Assembly (NCBI RefSeq): GCF_000876015.1
Contig: NZ_BBQM01000015.1
Span: 476,966-540,965 of the forward strand
Direction of reading: 5' to 3'
Source: Cupriavidus basilensis
Lineage (GTDB): Bacteria > Pseudomonadota > Gammaproteobacteria > Burkholderiales > Burkholderiaceae
DNA length: 64,000 nucleotides
The first letter of the stretch is position 1. The number at the start of each line of letters is the position of its first letter. Below are positions 8,578 through 16,818 of this stretch, piece after piece. The notes below the pieces were generated by a model that did not search any database, was not told where the DNA came from, and saw only the letters and a list, made by a program, of their open reading frames with translations. Position numbers and translations under genes: made by a program.

Positions 8578-8697
8578 AGGAAGCTGTTTCGGCATGAAGC
8601 GAAGCGGTCCTGGCCAGCCGCGCGGTCGCGGACAGCGCAAGGGGTACTTGCCGTGCCGCGCTACGGCGCCAGGATCTTCCTGAAGCGATTTCCTAGG
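8578..8697. repeat. Dispersed palindromic element, copy 1
   Basis: About 120 bases with imperfect terminal inverted repeats (AGGAAGCTGTTTC / GAAGCGATTTCCT) and inner complementary blocks (GGTCCTGGC / GCCAGGATC). It shares the exact 20-mer ATGAAGCGAAGCGGTCCTGG and the 11-mer GCCAGGATCTT, 85 bases end to end, with the copy at 50317-50432, where they lie on the other strand 84 bases end to end. It reaches into the stop codon of the HAD gene. Confidence 0.85.
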
Positions 8698-9394
8698 CGT
8701 TGGCCTCGACGGCATCGGCCAGTTGCGATAGCGAATGAAAGTGGTAGTCGGGCGTGGTGATCTGCGGCACTTCCATGGTGCCGCCGAATCCCGGCTGCGC
8801 ATGGCGCCGTTCGATCCAGCAGGTCTTCAGGCCGAGTTGCCGCGCCACGCCGATGTCGTGGTACTGGCTCTGCGCGACATGCAGATTGTCGGCTTGCTTG
8901 AGGCCCCAGATCGCGTCATAGCGGCCGCGTGCATAGGCGAAGTACTGAGGGTCGGGCTTCTCGGACAGGGCGTCATCGCAGGTGTTGCTGTCGTCGAACG
9001 GGAAGTCGAGCGCCTTCTCGAAGTGCGTCAGCGCCCAGCGCTGCGCATTGGTCATGGCCACCAGCTTGAAATGCTTGCGCAGCCGCTTCAGGGCCTGCAC
9101 CGAGTCGGGAAACGGCTTCCAGTTCACGACCGAGTCGCGCAGCCCGCGCGCCAGCTCGTCGGAGTCGGGAAAGCCGAGGTCGGCCGCCATCAGGTGCCAG
9201 CAGCGCTCCAGGTCGTCCGGATACCACATCGTCTTGTCGCCGGCGCGCGCGCGCCGGTAAGCCGCGAGGAATGCTTCGTCGGTGATCGGGCTGCCGGGCA
9301 CGGCGCTATGGAAATAGTCGAGCATGCCGCCTTCGAAATCGATCAGCGTGCCAACCACGTCGAACGTCAGTACCTTGAAATCACGTAGTGCCAT
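8693..9394 (-). CDS. HAD-superfamily hydrolase, haloacid dehalogenase-like
   Basis: Cytoplasmic HAD hydrolase of 233 aa, type II dehalogenase subfamily. Motif I is FDVVGTLID: the nucleophile Asp is present, but the usual second Asp of phosphatases is replaced by Val, as dehalogenases replace it by Tyr. Motif II is MTN, motif III EKPDPQYF and motif IV SQYHDIG. The missing second Asp argues against a phosphatase and for a dehalogenase-like or unknown reaction. ATG at 9394 has AGAGG seven bases upstream. Its stop codon overlaps a dispersed palindromic element. Similar genes are common near opine or glycine-type ABC importers. Confidence 0.85.
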   Translation of the reverse strand: MALRDFKVLTFDVVGTLIDFEGGMLDYFHSAVPGSPITDEAFLAAYRRARAGDKTMWYPDDLERCWHLMAADLGFPDSDELARGLRDSVVNWKPFPDSVQALKRLRKHFKLVAMTNAQRWALTHFEKALDFPFDDSNTCDDALSEKPDPQYFAYARGRYDAIWGLKQADNLHVAQSQYHDIGVARQLGLKTCWIERRHAQPGFGGTMEVPQITTPDYHFHSLSQLADAVEANA

Positions 9395-9515
9395 GAGGTG
9401 CCTCTCTATGGAAAAAGGAGCTTAAAAAGAAAAAGCGGATACAGGGGTCCCTGGCCGCACTTGCATGCGGCCGCGGTATGGAAAAACAGGGGGCAGGCGG
9501 GCTGCGGGCGCTAGC

Positions 9516-11135
9516 TCACCCTTCGAGCCAGACGTTCTCGGCGAAGGCGTAGCCCATCATGCCGCCCAGCGGGATCGGCGACAGGCCGTTGAGCTTCTTG
9601 CTGTGGCCATCGATCGTGGCAAGGAACAGCGGAATGCCGATGCCCGAATCCTTGTGGATCATCGTCTGCATGTCGGCGTACATCTGCTTGCGCCTGGCGA
9701 GGTCCGTCTCGGCGCGCGCGGCGGTCAGCAGCGAGTCGAACTTCGGGTCCTTCCAGCGCGACTCGTTCCAGGTTGCGTCCGACTTGAAGAACTGCGTAAG
9801 GAGAGTGTCGGCGTTCGGGCGCGGCACGATGGAGCCGAAGCCCACCGGGCTGCTGAGCCAGTGATTGGACCAGTAGCCGTCCGCCGGCATGCGCTTGACG
9901 TCGAGATTGACCCCCGCCTGGCGCGCGGACTGCTGCAGCACCTGCGCGATATCGACGGAGTACATGGCCGCCGGCGATGCCACTACCGGAATGCTCGCAC
10001 TGCCAAGGTTCGCCTTCTTCAGGTAGAACTTCGCCTTTTCGGGATCGAACTGCCGTTGCGGCAGGCCGTCGAAATAGAAGCGGTTGGTCGGGTCGATCGG
10101 CTGGTCATTGCCGGTCAGCGCATAGCCGAGCGCGATCGACTTCTTCATCAGCTCGCGGTCTTGCAGCAGCTTCATGCCCATCACGAAGTCCGGGTTGGTG
10201 CCCGGACCGACGTCGCGGCGCACGATCAGGTCGGTGTACTGGCCCGACTGCGTGACGAACACGGTATGTGCCGGCGACCCCTTGACGCGCGCGACCGAGC
10301 GCGGGTTGATCGTCGTGACCAGGTCCAGGTCGCCCGACAGCAGCGCGTTGACGCGCGCGCCCTCGTCGCCGATGCCGACGAACTCGATCTCGTCCAGGTA
10401 CGGTTTGCCGGACTTCCAGTAGCTTTCGTTGCGCACCACCACCGAGCGGATGCCGGGCCTGAACTCCTTGAGCTTGAACGGGCCCGTGCCGATCCCGGTA
10501 TTGAAGTCGGTGGTGCCGCTCTTCACGATATGGAAATGGAACGTGCCGAGGATCACCGGCAGGTCGGCGTTCGGGGCGGACAATACCACCGTCACCTCGC
10601 TCGGGCCGGTGGCGGTCACGGTCTCGATCTGGTCGGCCAGCGCCTTGGCCTTGGACGCCGTGGCGGGGTCCTTGTGGCGCATCAGCGAGAACACCACGTC
10701 GGCGGGCGCGAGCGGCTTGCCGTCATGGAAGGTGACGCCCTTGCGCAAGGCAAACACCCAGGTCTTCGCATCCTTCGTCGAGAACGACTCCGCCAGCGCC
10801 GGCTGCGGCGTCAGCGTCGCATCCAGCCAGGTCAGGCCGTTGTAGAGCATATTGCAGCGGCAATAGTCGACCTTGTTCGACTGGCGCGCGGGATCGAGCG
10901 TATCGGAGGCGCCGGCATTGTCCCCGGCCACGCGAATCCGCCCGCCGCGGCGCGGCGTCTGCGCATGCGCCGAAACCGCCGCACCCGCCAGGCTGCCAGC
11001 CAGCGCCGCCTGCATGCCGCCGGCCGCGAACATGGCGAGGACGTCGCGGCGCGTGAAACCCCGGCGCATCGCATCCATGATGCGCGTGCTTTCCGCGGGT
11101 CCGATCAGGTCTTCAAGCGTTTTTCGGTCATTCAT
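9516..11135 (-). CDS. ABC transporter substrate-binding protein, family 5 (peptide/opine type), Tat signal
   Basis: Periplasmic receptor that should deliver substrate to a DppBC-type permease, 539 aa as usual for family 5. The N-terminus carries the twin-arginine motif RRGFTRRDVL (about residues 24-33) followed by an Ala-rich hydrophobic stretch ending AVSAHA, so it is probably exported folded by the Tat route. SBP_bac_5 hallmarks include WVFALRKGVTFHDGKPLAPADVVFSL and GTGPFKL. No permease gene lies beside it; the matching permeases are at 1147-3000, where a deleted paralogue is found. It is read divergently from a LysR regulator. It heads the minus-strand series HAD, cupin, AraC. Confidence 0.92.
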   Translation of the reverse strand: MNDRKTLEDLIGPAESTRIMDAMRRGFTRRDVLAMFAAGGMQAALAGSLAGAAVSAHAQTPRRGGRIRVAGDNAGASDTLDPARQSNKVDYCRCNMLYNGLTWLDATLTPQPALAESFSTKDAKTWVFALRKGVTFHDGKPLAPADVVFSLMRHKDPATASKAKALADQIETVTATGPSEVTVVLSAPNADLPVILGTFHFHIVKSGTTDFNTGIGTGPFKLKEFRPGIRSVVVRNESYWKSGKPYLDEIEFVGIGDEGARVNALLSGDLDLVTTINPRSVARVKGSPAHTVFVTQSGQYTDLIVRRDVGPGTNPDFVMGMKLLQDRELMKKSIALGYALTGNDQPIDPTNRFYFDGLPQRQFDPEKAKFYLKKANLGSASIPVVASPAAMYSVDIAQVLQQSARQAGVNLDVKRMPADGYWSNHWLSSPVGFGSIVPRPNADTLLTQFFKSDATWNESRWKDPKFDSLLTAARAETDLARRKQMYADMQTMIHKDSGIGIPLFLATIDGHSKKLNGLSPIPLGGMMGYAFAENVWLEG

Positions 11136-11310
11136 GGCAGGTGGGCTCCTGGGGGGTCGAAGGGCGAGTCGCGTTATGACAAGACGGTGTCAATGTAATA
11201 GGATCCGTGGCAGGGCAGATTCTGTCATGTCGTGTGCAGGGAGTCCGCTTGCTGCATAATTCCTTGTTCGATGGGAGAGTTTAGGGACAGCCGCTGGCTC
11301 CGGGCAACTT

Positions 11311-11323
11311 CCCAATTGTTGGG
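11311..11323. promoter_or_regulatory. Inverted repeat CCCAATTGTTGGG, candidate LysR operator
   Basis: Perfect 5-bp arms around TTG, 20 bases before the LysR start codon and inside the divergent region shared with the binding-protein gene. LysR proteins commonly bind such dyads to control both directions. A second dyad, TGACA-N6-TGTCA, lies at about 11177-11192 near the binding-protein side. Confidence 0.45.
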
Positions 11324-11342
11324 TCAAATATAATCTGAAGTT

Positions 11343-12347
11343 ATGGCCAATTTCCGCCGCAAACTGCCGAGCGCCAATGCGCTGTTCGTTTTCGAGGCGG
11401 CTGGCCGCTGCGGCAGCCTGACCAAGGCGGCGGCCGAGCTTTACGTCAGCCAGCCCGCGGTCAGCCGCATGATGGCGCGCATGGAAGAGCGCATGGGCGT
11501 GCCCTTGTACAAGCGGGTCCGGGGCGGCATCGAACTGACCGACGATGGCCGCCTGCTGCACAGAGCCATTACCGAGGGCTTCAATGGCATCGAAGCCTCG
11601 ATCAGCGAAATCGAGGCGCGGGCCACGGGCATGGAGACCATCACGCTGTCGGTGTCGACCGCCTTCACGACGCACTGGATGATGCCGCGCATGGAAAAGC
11701 TGCGGCGGGACTTTCCCGGCGTCGACCTGCGCTTTCAGCTGATTTCAGGCAAGGTGGGAGGGCCGATGCATGACGTGGATCTGGGCGTGCGCTTCTTTAC
11801 CGCTGGCGAGACCCCGCAGAACGGCGCGCTGCTGATGCCGGAAATCATTCTTCCGATCAGCACCCCGGCCTACCGCGACGATTCCACGCACGGCAGCGAC
11901 ATCATCATCAACCTGACCGACAGCTTTCGCGACTGGCCGAACCTGTTCCCCGGCCTGCGGAAACGCGATCTCGACCTGTACAGCCTGAACTTCTCCGACT
12001 ATTCGATCGTGATCCAGACCGCAATGCTGGGCCAGGGCATCGCGCCAGGATGGCTCAACGTGGTCTCGCACTGGATGCGGCTGGGAACCCTGGTACCGGC
12101 CATCCGCCAGGCCCATGTCACGGAGCGGCACTGCTACCTGGTGCAGCAGGCCACGGCCACGCCGCGTCCGACCGTAGCCAGGCTGCGGGACTGGATCGTC
12201 GAGGAGACCTTCCAGGACATCGCGGAGATCGATCGGATGTATCCGGAGATGGAATTGCTGACGTTGGCCAGGGGAGGGCACAGGCGCGGCCGCGGCGTGG
12301 TGAGCGAATTGCCAGTGGATCAGGGGAAATCGGTGGGGGGCGTCTGA
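11343..12347 (+). CDS. LysR-family regulator (GcvA-like)
   Basis: Transcriptional regulator of 334 aa, slightly longer than the usual 300. The N-terminal HTH reads FEAAGRCGSLTKAAAELYVSQPAVSR, typical of GcvA-type LysR proteins, followed by the linker helix and a periplasmic-binding-like effector domain from about residue 95. The last ~25 residues (Arg/Gly-rich) extend past the usual end. It faces the Tat-exported binding-protein gene across 207 bases containing a dyad; it most likely controls that transporter component and itself. Confidence 0.9.
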   Translation: MANFRRKLPSANALFVFEAAGRCGSLTKAAAELYVSQPAVSRMMARMEERMGVPLYKRVRGGIELTDDGRLLHRAITEGFNGIEASISEIEARATGMETITLSVSTAFTTHWMMPRMEKLRRDFPGVDLRFQLISGKVGGPMHDVDLGVRFFTAGETPQNGALLMPEIILPISTPAYRDDSTHGSDIIINLTDSFRDWPNLFPGLRKRDLDLYSLNFSDYSIVIQTAMLGQGIAPGWLNVVSHWMRLGTLVPAIRQAHVTERHCYLVQQATATPRPTVARLRDWIVEETFQDIAEIDRMYPEMELLTLARGGHRRGRGVVSELPVDQGKSVGGV

Positions 12348-12797
12348 AAGGGTCATGTTCCCCTTCACAACTCGCCCGGCTGATCCGGTTGCCGAACCAA
12401 CATTGTCGCCATTGCGAGGGCCATTGTGTCGACTCGCGTGTACGCGGCATTCCAGGGTCCCCGCAATCCTCGCCGGGTAAGGCTTTGGGCAACGCGGAAT
12501 GAAAGTGTCACCGGAGAGAGCCGGTTCGAGCGGCTTTCAATTCCTTTCCGTTGGCGCGCCCGATCGGGCGGCCGCCTGTGTCCTGTCACTGCTGCGCGCC
12601 GCGCAGTGGCAACGTCTCCGTGCGGCCAGTTGCAGCCGTTGCTCACGATGGCTCGGAGGGATGAATTCGCCCCAATAACTGGCGCTTGCGAAGTGTTCGA
12701 TAAATGCCGTTTGCAGGGACCCAATACTTGTTGCTACCGTCAAGCCTGCTTTCGTCGCAAGCAAGACAGGCTCGCTCCTTGCGCGGAATCATGCACC
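12348..12797. other. Intergenic region without a recognisable gene
   Basis: 450 bases between the converging ends of two LysR genes. Open frames are present on both strands but none has a ribosome site, recognisable protein motif or codon pattern like its neighbours. No terminator-type hairpin with a T-run was seen. Confidence 0.5.
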
Positions 12798-13709
12798 TTA
12801 CACAACGGCCCGGCGGCGCGCTTCGTCGCATTCGGCCGCCAGGAATTCGAGCAGCGTCCGGATGGAGGGCAGCAGCCCTCGCCGGGAAGGAAACACGGCA
12901 TGGACGATGCCGGCCGGTGGCCGCCAGTCGGGCAGAATGTGGACGAGCTGTCCCGCTTCGACCTGTCGCCACACCATCATCGTCGGCAGCGCAACAACCC
13001 CTACGCCGGCGATGGCCGCATCGCGCAGGGCCGCCATGTCATCGCTGACCAGACGTGGCACATGAGTGACGTTTGCCGTCTGACCGTCGGCGTGTTCAAG
13101 TTGCCATTGATAGTCCCGCCGCGGCGGCCCGAGGGTCATGCTGGGCGAATGGTGCAAGTCGGCGGGCGAGGTGATGGCGCGTACCGCCTGCAGCGCGGGA
13201 CTGGCTACCAGACATTGCGTACTGGTGTCGAGCCTGCGCATGACCAGCTCGGACGGCTCGAGCGGCGGGAAGCGCACGCGGATGGCGATGTCGAACCCTT
13301 CGGCGATCACATCGACGCGCCGGTTCGTGCTTTCAAGATAGATTTGCACGGCCGGGTAAGCGGTAAGGAAGCGCGCGAATAACTCGCCGAACTGGAAGTT
13401 GATCAGCGCCACAGGACAACTTACGCGGATGATGCCGCGCGGGTCGGCCTTTACCTGCGCGATTACCTGATCGGCCGCTTCGGCCTCCACCAGCATGGCG
13501 ACACAACGATCGTAGTATTCGCGGCCAATCTCCGTCACCGAAAACCGGCGCGAGGAGCGGTTGAGCAGGCGCACGCCCAGCCTTTCTTCCAACTGCAGAA
13601 TGCGCCGACTAAGCTTGGATTTCTGCATGCCCGTGGCGCGAGCCGCAGCGGCAAAGCCGCCGTGGTCGACCACCTGCACGAAGTGATAGAGGTCGTTGAG
13701 GTCTTGCAT
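12798..13709 (-). CDS. LysR-family regulator, divergent from pirin
   Basis: DNA-binding regulator of 303 aa. HTH: FVQVVDHGGFAAAARATGMQKSKLSRRI; effector domain from about residue 90 with the typical LNRSSRRFSVTEIG boundary. I chose the ATG giving MQDLNDLYHFVQV because the HTH normally begins within the first ten residues; the upstream in-frame start adds an unusual leader. It is divergent from pirin and isochorismatase genes across 107 bases with an inverted repeat. LysR proteins paired with pirin/quercetinase-like genes usually respond to electrophiles or quinones; the effector here is unknown. Confidence 0.9.
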   Translation of the reverse strand: MQDLNDLYHFVQVVDHGGFAAAARATGMQKSKLSRRILQLEERLGVRLLNRSSRRFSVTEIGREYYDRCVAMLVEAEAADQVIAQVKADPRGIIRVSCPVALINFQFGELFARFLTAYPAVQIYLESTNRRVDVIAEGFDIAIRVRFPPLEPSELVMRRLDTSTQCLVASPALQAVRAITSPADLHHSPSMTLGPPRRDYQWQLEHADGQTANVTHVPRLVSDDMAALRDAAIAGVGVVALPTMMVWRQVEAGQLVHILPDWRPPAGIVHAVFPSRRGLLPSIRTLLEFLAAECDEARRRAVV

Positions 13710-13733
13710 CGTCCCATTATTAGGACGGAGCGT

Positions 13734-13752
13734 AGGAAATTGCAATCTTCCT
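13734..13752. promoter_or_regulatory. Inverted repeat, candidate LysR operator for pirin unit
   Basis: AGGAA and TTCCT arms flank the inner palindrome ATTGCAAT. It lies 25 bases from the LysR start and about 65 from the pirin start, where a shared operator would be expected. A second dyad, GTCC-N8-GGAC, overlaps the region just right of the LysR start (about 13711-13726). Confidence 0.45.
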
Positions 13753-13816
13753 GATCGATCGTTGCGCTGCTATTTTCAATGGCAGGAAGCGGTAATTACT
13801 ACTGCAGTCACGGGAA

Positions 13817-14689
13817 ATGATCATGAGCAAGGCAATTCTTGGCCGTTACGGCAACAATCGCGGCCACTGGGTGGGCGACGGTTTTCCGGTCCGCTCAGTG
13901 TTTTCGTACAACGATCTCGGCCAGCACATCAGTCCGTTCCTGCTCCTCGACTACGCGGGGCCGCACTACTTCGAGCCGACGACGAAGCGTCGTGGTGTGG
14001 GTCAGCATCCGCATCGCGGGTTCGAGACGGTAACCATCGTCTATGACGGGCAGGTAGAACACAAGGATTCCGCCGGCAATGGCGGGGTCATCGGCCCTGG
14101 CGACGTTCAGTGGATGACTGCCGGCGCCGGCATCTTGCATGAAGAGTATCACTCACCGGCGTTCGCCAAGACTGGCGGCCCGTTCCGCATGATCCAGCTC
14201 TGGGTGAACCTGCCGGCCAAGGACAAGACGACGCCTGGCGGCTATCAGGGCATCGTCTCGGCCGACATTCCCGTCGTCGATCTGCCCAACGGTAGCGGCA
14301 AGGGGCGAGTGATCGCCGGCGAACTGCTCGGCGCGAAGGGTCCAGCCAAGACGTTTACGCCCATCAACATGTGGGATCTGCGCCTGTCCGGCAATAACGA
14401 TCTGACGATCGCACTTCCCGAGCGCCACACGGCCATGCTGGTGGTGCTGGCCGGACACGTCACCCTCAACGGCAGCCAGGAGGCTCGTGAGGCGGAAATG
14501 GTGTTGCTGAGCCGCGAGGGTAGCAACGTGGCCATTCATGCCGATGGCGACGCGATGGTGCTGGTACTGACTGGCGAGCCGATCGACGAGCCGATAGCAG
14601 GTCATGGGCCGTTCGTGATGAACACCAGCGCGGAACTCATCCAGGCGTTCGACGACTTCAAAAGCGGCCGCTTCGTTCAGGCCACTTGA
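13817..14689 (+). CDS. Pirin-family protein
   Basis: Bicupin metal-binding protein of 290 aa; bacterial pirins such as YhhW can act as quercetin dioxygenases, others as redox-sensing cofactors. The N-terminal pirin motif is GQHPHRGFETVTIVYDGQVEHKDS followed by VQWMTAGAGILHEEYH, giving the His, His, His and Glu that hold iron. The pirin C-terminal domain starts near residue 175. Two near starts exist (MIMSKAIL, or MSKAIL six bases on). It is followed by a strong intrinsic terminator, so it is a one-gene transcript, in front of the isochorismatase gene. Confidence 0.92.
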   Translation: MIMSKAILGRYGNNRGHWVGDGFPVRSVFSYNDLGQHISPFLLLDYAGPHYFEPTTKRRGVGQHPHRGFETVTIVYDGQVEHKDSAGNGGVIGPGDVQWMTAGAGILHEEYHSPAFAKTGGPFRMIQLWVNLPAKDKTTPGGYQGIVSADIPVVDLPNGSGKGRVIAGELLGAKGPAKTFTPINMWDLRLSGNNDLTIALPERHTAMLVVLAGHVTLNGSQEAREAEMVLLSREGSNVAIHADGDAMVLVLTGEPIDEPIAGHGPFVMNTSAELIQAFDDFKSGRFVQAT

Positions 14690-14697
14690 CGTTCATC

Positions 14698-14728
14698 CCG
14701 GTCTTGCAGGGCAAGACCGGCTTTTTTT
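14698..14728 (+). terminator. Rho-independent terminator after pirin
   Basis: Perfect 10-bp stem CCGGTCTTGC / GCAAGACCGG with an AGG loop, followed directly by C and seven T. It begins nine bases after the pirin stop. Confidence 0.92.
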
Positions 14729-14830
14729 CCAGAATAGGGACGGCCATCCTGCCCGCACCGCCCCTGCCTGCCCGGAGTTGCCTCCCGCGCCGGAACAATG
14801 GCGGGCACCTGTCAAAGAAAGGATGTAATC

Positions 14831-15472
14831 ATGGCCAGCGAATCTATTCGTGACCCGAAGGCGGATCAACTGCTGACACCGCAAAACTCGACCTTCATCA
14901 TCATCGACTATCAACCGGTGCAGGTGAACTCGATTGCCTCGATGGATCGGCAACTGATGCTGAACAATATCGTTGGCTGCGCTAAGGCAGCCATCGCTTA
15001 CGGCCTGCCGATCGTGCATTCCACGGTCAACGTGCAAACCGGTCTCAACAAGTCGCCGGTATCCCATATCCGCAAGGTGTTGGGCGACTATCCGACCTAC
15101 GATCGCACCAGCATCAACAGCTGGGAGGACGTGGAATTCCGGAAAGCGGTTCAGGAAACCGGCCGCAAAAAGCTCATCATGACTGCGCTCTGGACCGAGG
15201 CATGCCTGACGTTCCCGGCGCTGGACGCGCTGGCCGAGGGCTACGAGGTCTATGTGCCGGTGGATGCCGTGGGTGGCACATCCGTGGCCGCGCATGAAGC
15301 CGCACTGCGACGCATCGAGCAGGCCGGCGGCAAGCTCATTTCTACCGTGCAGCTGTTCTGCGAGCTGCAACGGGACTGGAAGCGCAGCGAGACCGTCCCC
15401 GCGTTCATGAACCTGTTCATCGAAACGGGCGGCACGCCGGGCATCCAGTTCTCGTACGACCGTAGCGAGTAA
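14831..15472 (+). CDS. Isochorismatase-family hydrolase (YcaC-like)
   Basis: Cysteine hydrolase of 213 aa in the cytoplasm, closest in style to YcaC-like proteins of unknown substrate. The catalytic Asp is in FIIIDYQPVQV, a candidate Lys in GRKKLIMT and the nucleophile Cys in WTEACLTFPALDA, preceded by a Val/Ala-type strand. ATG at 14831 fits the family; the frame upstream includes part of the spacer. It is separated from pirin by a terminator and from the next small monooxygenase gene by a hairpin. Pirin, YcaC and ABM proteins recur together as an inducible set, often under a LysR protein. Confidence 0.88.
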   Translation: MASESIRDPKADQLLTPQNSTFIIIDYQPVQVNSIASMDRQLMLNNIVGCAKAAIAYGLPIVHSTVNVQTGLNKSPVSHIRKVLGDYPTYDRTSINSWEDVEFRKAVQETGRKKLIMTALWTEACLTFPALDALAEGYEVYVPVDAVGGTSVAAHEAALRRIEQAGGKLISTVQLFCELQRDWKRSETVPAFMNLFIETGGTPGIQFSYDRSE

Positions 15473-15483
15473 GTCGACGAAAC

Positions 15484-15516
15484 AGGCGGCAACCGGCGGT
15501 CAGCGGCTTGCCGCCT
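15484..15516 (+). terminator. Hairpin between isochorismatase and monooxygenase genes
   Basis: Perfect 9-bp stem AGGCGGCAA / TTGCCGCCT with a 15-base loop, starting a few bases after the isochorismatase stop. No T-run follows, so it may be a Rho-type end, an mRNA-stabilising stem or an attenuator. Confidence 0.4.
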
Positions 15517-15545
15517 TGAGCAACCATTTTCAGGAACGGGTAGTC

Positions 15546-15842
15546 ATGCGCGAAATTCGTGGCGTGGCGATTCTCCATGCTAAGGAAGGACGGCAGGATG
15601 CATTGCGCGCCGATCTTGTGACAGTCACGGAGAAGCCGGAGACCGAGGAAGGCAATCCGGGCTATGAGCTTCCTGGCGACGCGAACGACAACCGGCGCTT
15701 TATGCTCGCTGAGCGTTGGCGCGACGCCGAGGCACAAGAGAGGCACCACAACAAGTCGATGCATATCACCCATTTTCATGCCAATGGCGAAGCCAACGTA
15801 GAGCGGCGCGAAGCAGTCCACTTCCGCAAACGTATTGCCTGA
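15546..15842 (+). CDS. Antibiotic biosynthesis monooxygenase (ABM) domain protein
   Basis: Ferredoxin-like fold protein of 98 aa, the length of single ABM domains such as YgiN, a quinol monooxygenase. The sequence shows the first strand IRGVAILHAKEGRQDALRADL, then the RRFMLAERWRDAEAQERHHNKSMHITHF segment with the Trp and His typical of the family. AGGAACGGG lies nine bases before the ATG and fixes the start. It follows the YcaC-like gene and may act on quinones or related electrophiles along with pirin. Its 3' end abuts the broken nucleotidyltransferase gene on the other strand. Confidence 0.85.
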   Translation: MREIRGVAILHAKEGRQDALRADLVTVTEKPETEEGNPGYELPGDANDNRRFMLAERWRDAEAQERHHNKSMHITHFHANGEANVERREAVHFRKRIA

Positions 15843-16141
15843 CTACGCAGCAGGCGATCTTGCCAGCCGTCGGGCAGGCAGGCCGTCTCCGGGCCCACAC
15901 CTTGAGCGTAGTAACCGTGGGTTTCGTGGAACCTGGACCCTTCACCGATTGCGGCGTCGATGCTATCGGCCTTTTGGTGTGCATTGAGCGGGTAGATATC
16001 AGCCTCGGCGGACATCGTGAAGACCGCTGGCGGATTGGGGATCTGCCCCAGGATCGATTGGCTGCCAATGACCACGAACTCGTACTCATTCGTGATTTCT
16101 GCTGCGGCTCGAATGATGTGCTCCAGGTCCTCCCGGTTCAC
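15776..16141 (-). pseudogene. DUF6036-type nucleotidyltransferase-like gene, 3'-truncated
   Basis: A GTG start overlaps the TGA of the HTH gene (GTGA), so the two were translated together. Residues 1-97 show the nucleotidyltransferase-like motif VVIGSQSILG followed by AEADIYPLN (the acidic metal-binding positions) and FHETHGYYAQGVGPETACLP. The recognisable sequence stops at about 15851, nine bases beyond the stop of the ABM gene on the other strand; the frame then continues for 24 meaningless codons antisense to it. Full relatives, from memory, run to about 170-200 aa, so the C-terminal half is lost, most likely at a rearrangement joint. Confidence 0.7.
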
Positions 16142-16818
16142 GTGGCCCCTTCTTCGTTTCGGTCGCCCAGAATAACCTCGTTCTTTAGCGCCTGTATTTG
16201 GGCAAGCACATTGTGTCGGACATCTTCTGGCAGTACGGTTGGCAGTGGTGATGCCTGGCGAAGTTCCTGGGCACGCCTCGTCCGGCCAAGAACCTTGCGC
16301 CATGAGCGCCGGGTGAGAATTGTCTCCCACTCGTCCCAGAGGGATCGGGAGCGAGCGTCTTCCTTGGCGCGCCATTGCCGCAATGTATCCCGGGCGCGTT
16401 CGAGCAGCGCAGGATCTTCCTGAATCAGCCGGATTGCTTCTTTGTGAAGCGCCATGCTTTGAAGATCTTGTGCCTGATGCCGCTGGGAATCCGTGGTGAC
16501 CAGCACCTGCACCAGGGGGCGCGCGCGTCTTGACGTCGCCGCCGCGGAGGTTGCCGGGGGCGGCTGGAAGGTATCACCAGCCAGCAGGGCCAGGTCACCA
16601 GCAACGCCGAGAGCCGACATGACCCGGAGGTACGTGCCGATTGTCGGCGCGGGATCTCCGGCCTCGACCGAGCCAAGTGTGGTCCTGGAAATGCCCACCC
16701 GCCGGGCCATTTCGACCGTGTTGATGCCCTGCGCCTTCCTGAGGCGCTTAAGGCGGTCGCCCAGCTGAAGCAACAACTGGCGTTCCAGGACAGAAGAAGT
16801 ATCGGCGAATGCAGGCAT
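16138..16818 (-). CDS. XRE-family HTH protein of an HTH/nucleotidyltransferase pair
   Basis: DNA-binding protein of 226 aa. The Cro/CI HTH spans about residues 18-75: LGDRLKRLRKAQGINTVEMARRVGISRTTLGSVEAG. Residues ~95-226 are charged and helical, with no domain I can name. The ATG follows an AT-rich dyad that is a likely self-operator. It overlaps the truncated nucleotidyltransferase gene by four bases. Such pairs resemble AbiE-like toxin-antitoxin or defence modules, with this protein as the regulator/antitoxin; because the partner is truncated, the module is probably inactive. Its low GC control region suggests acquisition by transfer. Confidence 0.82.
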   Translation of the reverse strand: MPAFADTSSVLERQLLLQLGDRLKRLRKAQGINTVEMARRVGISRTTLGSVEAGDPAPTIGTYLRVMSALGVAGDLALLAGDTFQPPPATSAAATSRRARPLVQVLVTTDSQRHQAQDLQSMALHKEAIRLIQEDPALLERARDTLRQWRAKEDARSRSLWDEWETILTRRSWRKVLGRTRRAQELRQASPLPTVLPEDVRHNVLAQIQALKNEVILGDRNEEGAT

